Shown one piece after another: positions 10,041 through 18,830 of a stretch of DNA of 64,000 nt; within the stretch, counting starts at the first letter, position 1; each line of letters starts with the position of its first letter. The stretch is from contig NZ_JAUOPH010000001.1 in the NCBI RefSeq assembly GCF_030546935.1, forward strand, positions 1 through 64,000, in the 5' to 3' direction. The position numbers and the translations under genes were made by a program. Source of the DNA: Marinobacter sp. 2_MG-2023. Its GTDB lineage: Bacteria > Pseudomonadota > Gammaproteobacteria > Pseudomonadales > Oleiphilaceae. The notes beneath the pieces were generated by a model. The model saw only the letters and a list, made by a program, of their open reading frames with translations. It did no database searches and had not been told where the DNA came from.

Positions 10041-10147
10041 AAGCAAGTGGGCAGGGCTTTCCGAAACCGTGCGGAGCCATGGATGGCGGAGCCGAGCGTA
10101 CACGGACGTATTTACAGCGTGTTTCGGAAAGCCCTGCCCACTTGCTT
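10041..10147. repeat. Palindromic dispersed repeat, copy 1 (27-bp perfect arms)
   Basis: Arms at 10041-10067 and 10121-10147 are perfect inverted complements over 27 bases, around a 53-base core. The core (GCCATGGATGGCG...GCGTAC...ACGTAT...ACAGCGTGTTTC) recurs with small changes at 54408-54465. The structure, intergenic placement and repetition suggest a REPIN/MITE-like non-autonomous element or a structured RNA terminator-like repeat. No transposase is nearby. It lies between aspS and the fabR-like gene. Confidence 0.85.
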
Positions 10148-10324
10148 GTTACGCCAATCTGGCCTGCTCTGTAAACAGGCAGGAACCATACTGGAAAAGC
10201 CCGTCATTATAAACATATTGGCGCCGGAAATCAGGCGCGTTTGGACCGGAATAAAAGGGTTCAGGTGACTAGCAACAGGCAGATCGCTAGAATGCGGCAT
10301 TCACACGTCATTGGAGCCACCACC

Positions 10325-10948
10325 TTGTCAACCAGAGCCGAGCAGAAACTTGCTACCCGACGCACGCTGATGGACGCAGCACTAAACCAGCTAAGTGCGG
10401 ATCGTGGCTTCGGAAGTCTGAGCCTGCGGGAAGTCGCTCGAGAGGCTGGAATCGCACCAACATCCTTTTATCGACACTTTGCCGACCTGGATGAGCTAGG
10501 GCTGGTACTGGTCGACGAAGGCGGGGTAGCCCTGCGGCAACTGATGCGCCAGGCGCGCAAGAGGATTGCCCGGGACGGTAGCGCCATCTCCACTTCGGTT
10601 GAGACTTTCATGGAATATCTTGGCAACAATGCCAACGTATTCCGGTTAATGCTCCGGGAACGCACCGGCGGCTCCAAACCCTTTCGGACGGCCATCAAAG
10701 CCGAGATTGATCATTTTGTGACAGAGCTTGCCGACGACCTTCGACGCTTTGCCGAAGAGCAGCACAAGCCTTTGGCTGATGCCCGAGTAGTTGCCGAAGC
10801 CATGGTAACACTGGTATTCAACCAGGGAGCGGAAGCGCTGGACGCCACGCCAAAAGAACGGGAAGAACTGAAGATAAAATTGAAAACCGAACTTCGAATG
10901 ATTCTGATCGGCTCCCAAATGATGGCCAAGCATGCATCGATTCGGTAA
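10325..10948 (+). CDS. fabR: TetR-family regulator FabR (unsaturated fatty acid synthesis)
   Basis: Repressor that in E. coli binds upstream of fabA and fabB and tunes unsaturated fatty acid synthesis. The helix-turn-helix [21 protein letters not shown] and the following [12 protein letters not shown]...[13 protein letters not shown] and [19 protein letters not shown] segments closely resemble E. coli FabR as I recall it. I choose the TTG at 10325 because GGAG lies 8 bases upstream and the product (207 residues, [12 protein letters not shown]) then matches the family start. An upstream in-frame ATG at 10241 would add residues without an SD. It is monocistronic. Confidence 0.85.
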   Translation: MSTRAEQKLATRRTLMDAALNQLSADRGFGSLSLREVAREAGIAPTSFYRHFADLDELGLVLVDEGGVALRQLMRQARKRIARDGSAISTSVETFMEYLGNNANVFRLMLRERTGGSKPFRTAIKAEIDHFVTELADDLRRFAEEQHKPLADARVVAEAMVTLVFNQGAEALDATPKEREELKIKLKTELRMILIGSQMMAKHASIR

Positions 10949-10971
10949 GCGAACCTGGCAGACGCAATTAC

Positions 10972-11403
10972 TCAGCTGACACCCAACTCTGACAGAACAG
11001 GCGCGAGAGATCGCAGAACCTCTGCCAGGGTGCTTTCATCGTAAGGGACTGCCGGCTGCTTACCCCACACAGGGCCGGGCCAGGCCGGGTCACCCTCAAA
11101 ACGGACAATGTGATGCAGGTGCAACTGGGGAACCATGTTCCCGAGCGCAGCAACGTTCATCTTGTCTCCGCCAAACACTTCCATCATGCCACGACTAAGC
11201 GCAGAGGATTCCTGAATCAGCAGGTGCTGCTGCTCCGGATCCAGCTCATAGATTTCACGGATGCCGGCAAATGCCGGCACCAGAATAACCCAGGGCCAGG
11301 TCTGATCATTCATCAGGCGAATGTCACACAGTCCACTGCGCCCAAGGCTGATGGTATCTGCAGCCAACCGCTCGTGAAGCCTGTATTCCTGACCCTGACT
11401 CAT
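10972..11403 (-). CDS. HIT-family nucleotide hydrolase/transferase-like protein
   Basis: Histidine-triad superfamily member of 143 residues. The active-site strand reads PQLHLHHIVR, with His95, His97 and His98. This is the variant of the HxHxH triad seen in small proteobacterial HIT proteins with a QLHxHH motif. Such proteins hydrolyse or transfer nucleoside phosphates, but the substrate of this group is not known to me. It converges with fabR, with only 23 bases between their stops, and lies 22 bases downstream of ugd's stop codon on the same strand. Confidence 0.85.
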   Translation of the reverse strand: MSQGQEYRLHERLAADTISLGRSGLCDIRLMNDQTWPWVILVPAFAGIREIYELDPEQQHLLIQESSALSRGMMEVFGGDKMNVAALGNMVPQLHLHHIVRFEGDPAWPGPVWGKQPAVPYDESTLAEVLRSLAPVLSELGVS

Positions 11404-11425
11404 CGTTGCCCCCTGCCCTGACTAA

Positions 11426-12766
11426 TCAGCAATGAAACTGGTTACGGCCACGCCCGATGGCGTAGTAAATCAGGTCGTGACGCTCCAGCATTTCCGGCTC
11501 ATATAAGTTACGGCCGTCAAATACAGCAGGCTCACGCAATGCAGACGCAACAGCGGCGAAATCAGGCGAGCGGAACTCTTTCCACTCGGTGCAGATTGCC
11601 AGCACGTCTGCACCCCTGAGAGCTTGCTCTTTGGTACCACACAAAGCCAGGCCTTCATGGTCACCATAAATACGCTGAGTCTCTTCCATTGCTTCCGGGT
11701 CAAACGCCTGAACAGTAGCGCCCGCCCTCCAAAGGTCATCCATCAGGGTACGGGCGGAGGCTTCACGCATGTCGTCTGTATTGGGTTTGAACGCCAGCCC
11801 CCAGATCGCAACGACTTTACCTTTCAGATCACCCCCGAAATAGTGGCTGATTTTGTCGAAAAGCACGTGCTTCTGCGCGTAGTTAACCGCCTCTACGGCA
11901 TTCAGCAAACGCGCCTCGTAACCGCAGTCGCTCGCCGTGCGGGCCAAGGCCTGTACATCCTTGGGAAAACAGGACCCCCCGTAACCACAACCGGGATAGA
12001 TAAAGTGATAGCCAATCCTCGGGTCAGAACCTATACCACGACGAACTGCTTCGATATCAGCACCCAGTCGTTCCGCCAGGTTTGCGATTTCATTCATGAA
12101 ACTGATCTTGGTCGCCAGTAAGGAGTTAGCCGCGTACTTGGTCAGCTCTGCAGATCGAATATCCATGAAGATCATGCGATCGTGGTTGCGGTTGAACGGA
12201 TAGTAGACTTCCCGAAGCACATCCGCCGCTTTATCACTGTCGGTACCAATAATAATACGATCCGGCTTCATGAAATCGTTGATCGCCGCCCCTTCTTTCA
12301 GGAATTCCGGGTTGGACACCACGTCAAATTCCAGCTCCAGGCCACGACTATCGAGCTGGGCCCGAACGGCGGCTTTAACCTTATCGCCTGTGCCAACCGG
12401 AACGGTGGACTTATCCACGACGACTTTATAGTCGTCCATGTACTGCCCTATAGATCTGGCTACTGCGGTGACATACTGCAGGTCTGCTGAACCGTCTTCG
12501 TCCGGCGGCGTGCCCACTGCGATGAATTGAAGTTTACCGTGCTGGACCGCCTCCTGAGCATCAGTGGTGAACGCCAGACGCCCTGCTTCAACCGTGTGCT
12601 TGACGATGTCTTCAAGGCCAGGCTCATAAATGGGAATTTGGCCGTTCTTCAGCTTGTCGATCTTTACCTGATCAACGTCCATGCAGAGTACGTCATGCCC
12701 AACATCGGCCAGACAGGCTCCAGTAACAAGACCGACATAACCGGTACCAAAAATCGTTATTTTCAT
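11426..12766 (-). CDS. ugd: UDP-glucose 6-dehydrogenase
   Basis: Oxidises UDP-glucose to UDP-glucuronate with two NAD+, for exopolysaccharide or LPS sugars. It has an N-terminal Rossmann motif ([15 protein letters not shown]), a central dimerisation helix with [13 protein letters not shown], the catalytic Cys in [12 protein letters not shown] (about residue 260), and a C-terminal UDP-binding domain ([14 protein letters not shown]). At 446 residues it has normal length. It lies 39 bases downstream of galE on the same strand, so the pair shares the UDP-glucose pool. Confidence 0.95.
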   Translation of the reverse strand: MKITIFGTGYVGLVTGACLADVGHDVLCMDVDQVKIDKLKNGQIPIYEPGLEDIVKHTVEAGRLAFTTDAQEAVQHGKLQFIAVGTPPDEDGSADLQYVTAVARSIGQYMDDYKVVVDKSTVPVGTGDKVKAAVRAQLDSRGLELEFDVVSNPEFLKEGAAINDFMKPDRIIIGTDSDKAADVLREVYYPFNRNHDRMIFMDIRSAELTKYAANSLLATKISFMNEIANLAERLGADIEAVRRGIGSDPRIGYHFIYPGCGYGGSCFPKDVQALARTASDCGYEARLLNAVEAVNYAQKHVLFDKISHYFGGDLKGKVVAIWGLAFKPNTDDMREASARTLMDDLWRAGATVQAFDPEAMEETQRIYGDHEGLALCGTKEQALRGADVLAICTEWKEFRSPDFAAVASALREPAVFDGRNLYEPEMLERHDLIYYAIGRGRNQFHC

Positions 12767-12805
12767 CCGTTAAATCCCGACATATCAGAAAGTTAAAATA
12801 GATTC

Positions 12806-13801
12806 TTACTGGCCAACTTCAGCTTTTTTCTTCTGCCAGATTGCTTCCCAGGCCAACGCGGTACCGACAATCGTTTCAAGATCGTCGTAGACAGGCTGCC
12901 AGCCCAGGGTCTTTTTAATGAGTGCATTATCTGCCATGAGCGCAGCCGGGTCACCCGCTCGGCGGCCGACTTCGGTCACCGGGAAAGTGCTACCGGACTG
13001 TTTGCGCACCACGTCGATCACTTCACGCACGGTGAAGCCGCGGCCATAGCCGCAGTTCATGATTTTTGATTCACCACCATTAGCCATATATTCAAGGGCC
13101 ATAACGTGTGCGCTGGCGAGATCTTCCACATGAATGTAATCGCGGACACAGGTACCGTCGCTGGTGTCGTAATCCGTACCGAATATACTCATGCCGTCGC
13201 GTTGCCCGGTTACACACTCACAGGCCACCTTGATAAGGTGCGTCGCTTCCGGTGTCGCCTGCCCGAGCAAACCATCCGGGTTGGCTCCAGCGACGTTGAA
13301 GTAACGCAACACAACATAATTCAGGTCAGAAGCCGCGGCGAGATCTGTGATCATCCGCTCGCTCATCATCTTGGACGCGCCATAAGGGTTGATCGGAGCG
13401 AGAGGAAGGTCTTCTGTAAGAACTGTCTGCTCAGGCATACCGTAAACAGCAGCCGTTGAGGAAAATACCATGAACGGCACTTTGTACTTGTCCACAGCCC
13501 TAAGCAGATTCAGCGTATTACGGGTGTTATTGCTGTAGTACTTCAGCGGGTTGGTAACAGATTCTGGCACCACAATATTGGCGGCGAAGTGCAAAACCGC
13601 CTCAAACCGGTGCTTGGAAAATACCTGATCAATCTCGGCTTCGTTCGCCAGATCCCCTATTACCAGTTCACCCGCCGTGACAGCCCATCGGTAACCGGTC
13701 GAGAGGTTATCGAACACAACGATATCGTGCCCGGCTTTAGCCAACTGGCGCACCACATGGCTGCCGATGTATCCGGCTCCACCGGTTACTAGAACTTTCA
13801 T
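12806..13801 (-). CDS. galE: UDP-glucose 4-epimerase
   Basis: Extended SDR enzyme interconverting UDP-glucose and UDP-galactose (possibly also the N-acetyl forms). It has an NAD-binding TGGAGYIGSH motif at the N-terminus, the catalytic Ser/Thr in SSTAAVYG, Tyr-x3-Lys in NPYGASK, and RYFNVAGA. It has 331 residues. It starts 6 bases after the tadA stop on the same strand and is followed by ugd, so tadA-galE-ugd may be cotranscribed. Confidence 0.94.
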   Translation of the reverse strand: MKVLVTGGAGYIGSHVVRQLAKAGHDIVVFDNLSTGYRWAVTAGELVIGDLANEAEIDQVFSKHRFEAVLHFAANIVVPESVTNPLKYYSNNTRNTLNLLRAVDKYKVPFMVFSSTAAVYGMPEQTVLTEDLPLAPINPYGASKMMSERMITDLAAASDLNYVVLRYFNVAGANPDGLLGQATPEATHLIKVACECVTGQRDGMSIFGTDYDTSDGTCVRDYIHVEDLASAHVMALEYMANGGESKIMNCGYGRGFTVREVIDVVRKQSGSTFPVTEVGRRAGDPAALMADNALIKKTLGWQPVYDDLETIVGTALAWEAIWQKKKAEVGQ

Positions 13802-13807
13802 GCAGAA

Positions 13808-14311
13808 CTACTCCTTCCCTGAATTCTGTTTACGCCGCTGCCGGATCTCCGACCGCCGGCGGCTGAAAAAATCACTGATTATCCGGCTACAATCATCCTG
13901 AAGGATGCCACCCACCACGTCTACTTGCCAGTTCAAATGCGGCTCCTCCAGTGTTCGCCGGGCCGATTTAACAGCACCCGCCTTGGGTTCGCTCGCACCG
14001 TAAACAAGCCGACTGATACGGCTATGCACAATGGCTCCGACACACATGGTGCAAGGCTCTAGTGTGACGTAAAGGGTTGCGCCGGTCAGTCGGTAATTTC
14101 CTGCTCTTGCCGCGGCATCACGCAACGCCCGCATCTCGGCATGGGCTGTCGGGTCACATCCGGTAATTGGCACATTAAAACCTGCACCCAGCTCTTTGCC
14201 TTCACAGACAACAACGGCGCCGACCGGGACCTCCCCCTGAGAAGCCCCGCGAGCTGCCAGTGTCAGTGCCCGGGCCATCCAGTATTCGTCGTCTTTTTCT
14301 AACTCCGACAT
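13808..14311 (-). CDS. tadA: tRNA-specific adenosine deaminase TadA
   Basis: Converts A34 to inosine in tRNA-Arg(ACG), an essential wobble modification. The zinc site is complete: HAEMRAL with the catalytic Glu, and PCTMCVGAI with two Cys. I start at MSELEKDDEYW (14311), giving 167 residues, the E. coli size. The frame stays open upstream to 14404, but that extension does not look like TadA. In pseudomonads tadA sits close to guaA; here about 12 kb of other genes separate them. Confidence 0.94.
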   Translation of the reverse strand: MSELEKDDEYWMARALTLAARGASQGEVPVGAVVVCEGKELGAGFNVPITGCDPTAHAEMRALRDAAARAGNYRLTGATLYVTLEPCTMCVGAIVHSRISRLVYGASEPKAGAVKSARRTLEEPHLNWQVDVVGGILQDDCSRIISDFFSRRRSEIRQRRKQNSGKE

Positions 14312-14499
14312 AATTGCGGCTCTACTGAAAACTATCCCTGCGGGCCACCTGCTGGCATGGCAGTGAAGGGCCAAGAAAATACCATTATTCGCTTTTTTAA
14401 CCAAGCGGCCCGCTCGCTGGCGCTTATGTGAAACTGGCCAAGGAATAAAAACAGAATTTTATTTGCAGCTGTTTACCTCCCGACTCATTTGCCGATGTA

Positions 14500-14513
14500 T
14501 TGATATGAATCAA
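14500..14513 (+). promoter_or_regulatory. FNR/ANR box upstream of the alcohol dehydrogenase
   Basis: TTGATATGAATCAA matches the FNR/ANR consensus TTGAT-N4-ATCAA at every fixed position. Its centre is 87 bases upstream of the dehydrogenase ATG. A loose -10 (around 14541-14547) would place the transcription start about 41-46 bases from the centre, the class II activation geometry. This suggests induction under low oxygen. Binding is inferred from the motif. Confidence 0.72.
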
Positions 14514-14593
14514 GGACCAACAACACTGCGCGTGCATGCTTTGAATAGTTGCAGCCAGTACTGGCAACTTCGGCCGTTAAAGGAGAAAGTGTC

Positions 14594-15625
14594 ATGAAAG
14601 CATTGGTATTTCACGGTCCCGGCAAACGCAGCTGGGAAGACAAGCCAAAACCCGCAATCGATAAGCCAACAGACGCAGTGGTTCGCATCACTCACACCAC
14701 CATTTGCGGCACAGATCTGCACATTCTGAAAGGGGACGTACCCGCGGTAACGCCGGGCCGCATTCTTGGCCATGAAGGCTTGGGGGTTGTGGAAGAAGTC
14801 GGTGAAGGCGTAAGCAATATCAAGGTAGGCGATGAAGTCCTGATATCCTGCGTCACTTCCTGTGGTCGCTGTGACTACTGCAAACGCGGTGTTTACGCGC
14901 ATTGCCGCGACGGTGGATGGATTCTCGGCCATCTGATCGACGGCACCCAGGCCGAGTATGTGCGCATACCCCACGCCGACAACAGCCTCTATGTACTACC
15001 CGAAGAAATGGATCGAGCTGCGGCCGTCATGCTCAGCGACATTCTACCCACCGGTCATGAGATTGGCGCCCTCAATGGCGAAGTCAAACTCGGAGATACA
15101 GTGGCCATCGTCGGCGCCGGACCTATAGGACTGGCAGCCCTGATGACCTCCCGCTTCTACTCACCAGCTCGGATCATCATGATCGATCCTGACGAGAATC
15201 GTCTGGCCATGGCAAAAATGCTTGGCGCTACAGACACAATTGCAAGGGATCCAATCGAAGCCATCAAAGAAATGACCAATGGTGAAGGCGTGGATGTGGC
15301 AATGGAAGCCGTCGGCATTCCCGAAACTTTCGATATTTGCCAGGACATTATCCGCGCTGGTGGTCACATCGCCAATATCGGCGTACATGGCAAGAGCGTC
15401 GAATTCAAGCTACAGGACTTGTGGATCAAGAACATCACCCTGCGCACTGGACTGGTGAACACCGACACCATTCCTGTGCTGATGCGATTTGTTGAAAGCG
15501 GCGGCGTAAAACCGGCAGACCTGGTAACCCACCGTTTCAAGCTCGACGATATCGAAAAAGCATACGATATCTTCAGCAATGCAGCGGAGGAGCAAGCCAT
15601 CAAAATGCTGCTGACTGCAGAATAA
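14594..15625 (+). CDS. Zinc-dependent medium-chain alcohol dehydrogenase
   Basis: Cytosolic MDR-family oxidoreductase. The catalytic zinc ligands are in TICGTDLH and GHEGLGVVEEVG, four structural-zinc Cys are in SCGRCDYCKRGVYAHC, and the cofactor fold is VAIVGAGPIGLAA. It is 343 residues from the ATG at 14594, which has AGGAG 8 bases upstream. It resembles secondary-alcohol or glycerol-type dehydrogenases, but the substrate cannot be read from sequence. A perfect FNR/ANR box lies upstream, so it may act as a fermentative or redox-balancing enzyme. It is transcribed divergently from tadA. Confidence 0.88.
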   Translation: MKALVFHGPGKRSWEDKPKPAIDKPTDAVVRITHTTICGTDLHILKGDVPAVTPGRILGHEGLGVVEEVGEGVSNIKVGDEVLISCVTSCGRCDYCKRGVYAHCRDGGWILGHLIDGTQAEYVRIPHADNSLYVLPEEMDRAAAVMLSDILPTGHEIGALNGEVKLGDTVAIVGAGPIGLAALMTSRFYSPARIIMIDPDENRLAMAKMLGATDTIARDPIEAIKEMTNGEGVDVAMEAVGIPETFDICQDIIRAGGHIANIGVHGKSVEFKLQDLWIKNITLRTGLVNTDTIPVLMRFVESGGVKPADLVTHRFKLDDIEKAYDIFSNAAEEQAIKMLLTAE

Positions 15626-15632
15626 CCGAAAC

Positions 15633-15675
15633 TTGCAAGACAAGGCTCTCCTGATTATAGTTGCTACTGACAACA
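15633..15675 (+). promoter_or_regulatory. marR promoter with overlapping operator
   Basis: TTGCAA (15633-15638) and TATAGT (15656-15661) are separated by 17 bases. An imperfect palindrome AGTTGCTACTGACAACA (15659-15675) overlaps the -10 and start region. It matches the perfect palindrome in front of the next gene at 14 of 17 positions, and both end about 21 bases before their ATG. This is the layout of an autoregulated MarR-type operator. Confidence 0.68.
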
Positions 15676-15696
15676 TATCAGGAAGAGCCTAACGCT

Positions 15697-16143
15697 ATGC
15701 CATCCTCTGCGGATCGCGCCGAAGAGCTTTACGAAGCCATCAACCAGCTTATTCGGGTCCATCAGTTTCGGGACCGGGATTGCATCTGCCACCACGACGT
15801 TTCGGTAGCTCAGTGCTATGCGCTCGAAACACTTGTAAAGCGCGGCCCTTTGAGGCTTCAGGCTTTAGCCGCAGAGATGTACCTGGACAAAAGCACTACC
15901 AGCCGCGTGGTGGATTCACTGCTACGAAAGAAGTACGTACTTAAAGTGACCGATCCGTCAGACCAGCGTGCAATTCAGCTCTCGCTGACACCGGCCGGCG
16001 AGGAACTGTATAAAACGATACGACAGGACCTGGTCTCGGAAGAGACGTCAATGATCAAGGATTTACCGCCAGAAATCGTTGATGGGGCACTGACGTTGAT
16101 TCGCCAATTGACCGTCACAGCAAGAGCTCGCCTGGGCTCATAG
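15697..16143 (+). CDS. MarR-family regulator with cysteine-rich sensing segment
   Basis: DNA-binding regulator of 148 residues. The winged helix (LRLQALAAEMYLDKSTTSRVVDSLLRKKYV, with the DPSDQRA wing) is typical of MarR. Near residue 28 the segment DRDCICHHDVSVAQCYAL carries three Cys and two His, suggesting a thiol or metal(loid) sensor. Similar Cys-containing MarR proteins often sit beside arsenic or methyltransferase genes, as I recall. The start at 15697 has AGGAAG upstream. Twin operators imply it controls itself and the flavoprotein/MFS pair that follows. Confidence 0.85.
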   Translation: MPSSADRAEELYEAINQLIRVHQFRDRDCICHHDVSVAQCYALETLVKRGPLRLQALAAEMYLDKSTTSRVVDSLLRKKYVLKVTDPSDQRAIQLSLTPAGEELYKTIRQDLVSEETSMIKDLPPEIVDGALTLIRQLTVTARARLGS

Positions 16144-16164
16144 CTCACTTTATTTTAACCATTT

Positions 16165-16181
16165 AGTTGTTACTAACAACT
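16165..16181. promoter_or_regulatory. Perfect 17-bp palindromic operator before the flavoprotein
   Basis: AGTTGTTACTAACAACT is a perfect palindrome of two 8-base arms around one base. It lies 20 bases before the flavoprotein ATG, the same position as its near-copy before marR. It is probably the binding site of the MarR protein encoded between the two sites. Confidence 0.72.
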
Positions 16182-16201
16182 TGCTTACCGAGGAATCCCA
16201 C

Positions 16202-17437
16202 ATGCACACCGAATTCAATCACCTGCCTGTTGCTGTCATTGGCGCCGGCCCCATTGGCCTGAGTGCAGCCGTTCACTTGCTTGATCAAGGATATACCCCT
16301 ATCGTTTTTGAAGCCGGAACGCAGGCAGGCGCCAATCTTGCCCGCTGGGGACATGTGCGAATGTTTTCACCCTGGTCATACAACCTTGACCCCGCAGCAG
16401 CCGAGTTACTTGAACAAGACGGCTGGCATGCGCCTGCTTCGGATACCTTCCCCACGGGACAGGAGCTGCTGCAGAAATATGTAACACCTCTGGCCGCGCA
16501 CCCAGACATTAACCCCCACGTGCATCTGAATGCCCAGGTCAGGCAGGTCAGCCGACTCCACCATGACGTGCTACGAACCGAAGGACGAAATACGGCCCCG
16601 TTTGTACTACGGGTGAGCACGCCTGAAGGTGAACGCGACGTTCTCACACAGGCGGTGATTGATGCCTCCGGCACCTACCAAACACCCAACTGGCTCGGGG
16701 CTCATGGTATCCCCGCACTGGGGGAAAGCGCTGCAGCGGATGCGATCGCATATGGTGTTCCCAATATTCTTGGTTCCAGGCGCAATCACTACGCCAACAA
16801 GTCGGTGCTTGTAATTGGCGGTGGCCATTCCGCGTTTAATGCTTTACAGGATTTAGTTCTGCTTGCCGACCAAAGCCCAGACACACGCATTCTCTGGGGC
16901 TTGCGGGGTGCGTCCGCGCCCAACGTCGTCCGGTCACCGGAGAACGACGAGCTAAAAGAGCGGCGGCAATTGGAAGTTCGCATTCAGGAGCTGCTGGAAC
17001 AAGGGCGAATTGAAGTCTTCACGAACGTTGAAGTCGACGCCATCCTGCAAGAAGACGACAAGCTGGTCGTGCAAACCAGCTCTATCCAATTGCCGCCGGT
17101 GGATCGCATTATTGCTGCAACCGGCTTTCGCCCCGACCTCAGCCTACTTGCCGAACTGCGAACAGCGATTGATCCCGCGACGCAAAGCCCTACGCGCCTC
17201 GCACCTTTGATCGACCCCAACATGCACAGTTGCGGCTCGGTTCCCGAGCATGGTGCGGCAGAACTGTCTCACCCGGAGCCCGGACTTTTCATTTTGGGTA
17301 TCAAAAGCTACGGGCGTGCGCCCACGTTCCTGTTAAGGACAGGATACAAACAGGTTCTTTCCGCAGTCGCCGCACTTGGATGCACCGACATCCCCGAAAC
17401 AGTCCAACCATGCCCGGCAGCGACCTGCCAAGGATGA
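16202..17437 (+). CDS. FAD/NAD(P)-dependent oxidoreductase, flavin monooxygenase-like
   Basis: Two-dinucleotide-fold flavoprotein of 411 residues. The FAD motif is GAGPIGLSAAVHLL at the N-terminus and the NAD(P) motif is VIGGGHSAFNAL near residue 206. GHVRMFSPWSYNLDP and RIIAATGFRPDL are further conserved-looking segments. It has the general build of FMO/ArsO-like enzymes of resistance operons, but the substrate is not known. The ATG at 16202 has GAGGA upstream; an earlier TTG lies inside the operator. Its stop overlaps the MFS start (ATGA), so the two are coupled. The C-terminus has two Cys (QPCPAATCQG). Confidence 0.82.
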   Translation: MHTEFNHLPVAVIGAGPIGLSAAVHLLDQGYTPIVFEAGTQAGANLARWGHVRMFSPWSYNLDPAAAELLEQDGWHAPASDTFPTGQELLQKYVTPLAAHPDINPHVHLNAQVRQVSRLHHDVLRTEGRNTAPFVLRVSTPEGERDVLTQAVIDASGTYQTPNWLGAHGIPALGESAAADAIAYGVPNILGSRRNHYANKSVLVIGGGHSAFNALQDLVLLADQSPDTRILWGLRGASAPNVVRSPENDELKERRQLEVRIQELLEQGRIEVFTNVEVDAILQEDDKLVVQTSSIQLPPVDRIIAATGFRPDLSLLAELRTAIDPATQSPTRLAPLIDPNMHSCGSVPEHGAAELSHPEPGLFILGIKSYGRAPTFLLRTGYKQVLSAVAALGCTDIPETVQPCPAATCQG

Positions 17438-18678
17438 ACCCCACACCGTCCAGGCGCGGATTCGTTGCTGCGCTAGGCCTTGGCCAACTCGTGTCCTGGG
17501 GAGCCTTGTATTACAGCTTCCCATTAATCGCTGAAGCCATGGCCAAGGACATGAGCTGGAGCCGCAACGACATCTATGGCGCCGCCACTCTGGGCTTACT
17601 GGCGGCAGCACTGATTGCATACCCTGTCGGCGCCATTATCGATCAAGGCCAGGGCCGCAAGGTTATGGTTGGGGCGACCGCCGCCACCTCCATAACCCTC
17701 GTGTTCTGGTCCGCCGTAACAAACATGCCCGCTCTGTATGCAGTGGTAGTTACCTTGGGAATGCTGCAAGCGGCATTGCTCTACGAACCCGCATTTGCGG
17801 TCGCCGTGCGCCAACTCGGCACCCTTCAGTCACGCTCGGCGATCACCACAATAACTCTGTGGGCAGGCTTCTCCAGCACCCTGTTTGTACCCCTGGTGCA
17901 ATACATGCTGGACACCTTGGGATGGCGTGGGGCTCTGCTGGGTTTGGCGGCCATCAATGCAGCCATCGCTGCACCGCTATACCTGTGGGCCATACCGAGC
18001 GGCGACATTCAAGAGAAAGGAGACCACAAGGTGTCAGTGTCGGCGGGAAATCATATTCTTCCGATATTCCGAAACCCGGGGTTCTATCTACTGACAGCGT
18101 CGTTTTGCGCTTACATGGCCATGTTTTCCGGATTCACCTACCACATTTATCCACTACTCGTAGCCCTGTCAGCGGATACTCAGTCCGTGGTCTTCGCCAT
18201 TGCACTCATCGGGCCGGCCCAGGTAGGCGCCAGAATTTTCATCTTGCTATTCAGGCAAATAACAATAAAACATCTTGGCTTGCTTACCGGCCTGGCATTT
18301 CCTCTTGCCATTTGGCTACTCAAAGCCCCCCCTTCTACCCTAAGCCTTGCAGTTTTGTGTGTGCTCTATGGTGGCGCGAATGGCATATTCACGATCGTTC
18401 GCGGCATGGCTGTCCCCGAACTTCTGTCTCGCCGAAACTATGGCAGAATTAATGGAATCATGTTGGTTCCCATGTCGCTTGCACGTGCTGTCGCACCCTG
18501 GGCTATTGCTGCCTACTGGACTCATTCAGGCACACCCGAAGGGGCAATTCACGTGATTCTGACTCTGGCCATTCTGGTGCCAGTGCTATTCGGCCTGGCA
18601 ATCAAAGCCAACCGGATTCGCGAGGAAGGTCCAGCTTCCGGGAGGGAGGATCAAGATGGCTTTCCTGCTGAGAGATGA
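17434..18678 (+). CDS. Major facilitator superfamily transporter
   Basis: Inner-membrane permease of 414 residues with about 12 hydrophobic helices (for example GFVAALGLGQLVSWGALYY and LGLLAAALIAYPVGAII), followed by a basic cytoplasmic loop with DQGQGRKVMVG, an MFS loop 2-3-like motif. I start at the ATG at 17434, which overlaps the flavoprotein stop as ATGA. The frame is open further upstream only inside the previous gene. It is probably the efflux partner of the flavoprotein under MarR control; the substrate is unknown. Confidence 0.85.
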   Translation: MNPTPSRRGFVAALGLGQLVSWGALYYSFPLIAEAMAKDMSWSRNDIYGAATLGLLAAALIAYPVGAIIDQGQGRKVMVGATAATSITLVFWSAVTNMPALYAVVVTLGMLQAALLYEPAFAVAVRQLGTLQSRSAITTITLWAGFSSTLFVPLVQYMLDTLGWRGALLGLAAINAAIAAPLYLWAIPSGDIQEKGDHKVSVSAGNHILPIFRNPGFYLLTASFCAYMAMFSGFTYHIYPLLVALSADTQSVVFAIALIGPAQVGARIFILLFRQITIKHLGLLTGLAFPLAIWLLKAPPSTLSLAVLCVLYGGANGIFTIVRGMAVPELLSRRNYGRINGIMLVPMSLARAVAPWAIAAYWTHSGTPEGAIHVILTLAILVPVLFGLAIKANRIREEGPASGREDQDGFPAER

Positions 18679-18807
18679 TGCCCGGTGAGTCGCCAGTTAC
18701 CCGCGCGAACCAGCCACCCGACAAATTCGCCAGCGCTCCATCTATCTCCTCATTGCGCTTCGAAAAGAAGCGGCACACATTGCTTTCGGAAAAGTTTGCG
18801 CAGTCTT

Positions 18808-18830
18808 CAACCGCTTCGGTTGGCTTTCAT
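18808..18830 (+). terminator. Weak hairpin at the end of the MFS operon
   Basis: CAACCG-CTT-CGGTTG forms a six-base stem followed by GCTTTCATT. The U-tract is poor. It lies at the convergence of the MFS gene and the GGDEF/EAL gene, inside a 151-base gap with no other visible feature. Confidence 0.3.

Noticed and set aside
10090..10106. AGCGTACA in the repeat resembling half of a FabR operator, next to the fabR-like gene
   Set aside because: Only a half-site is present and AGCGTAC belongs to the repeat core, recurring at 54.4 kb far from fabR.
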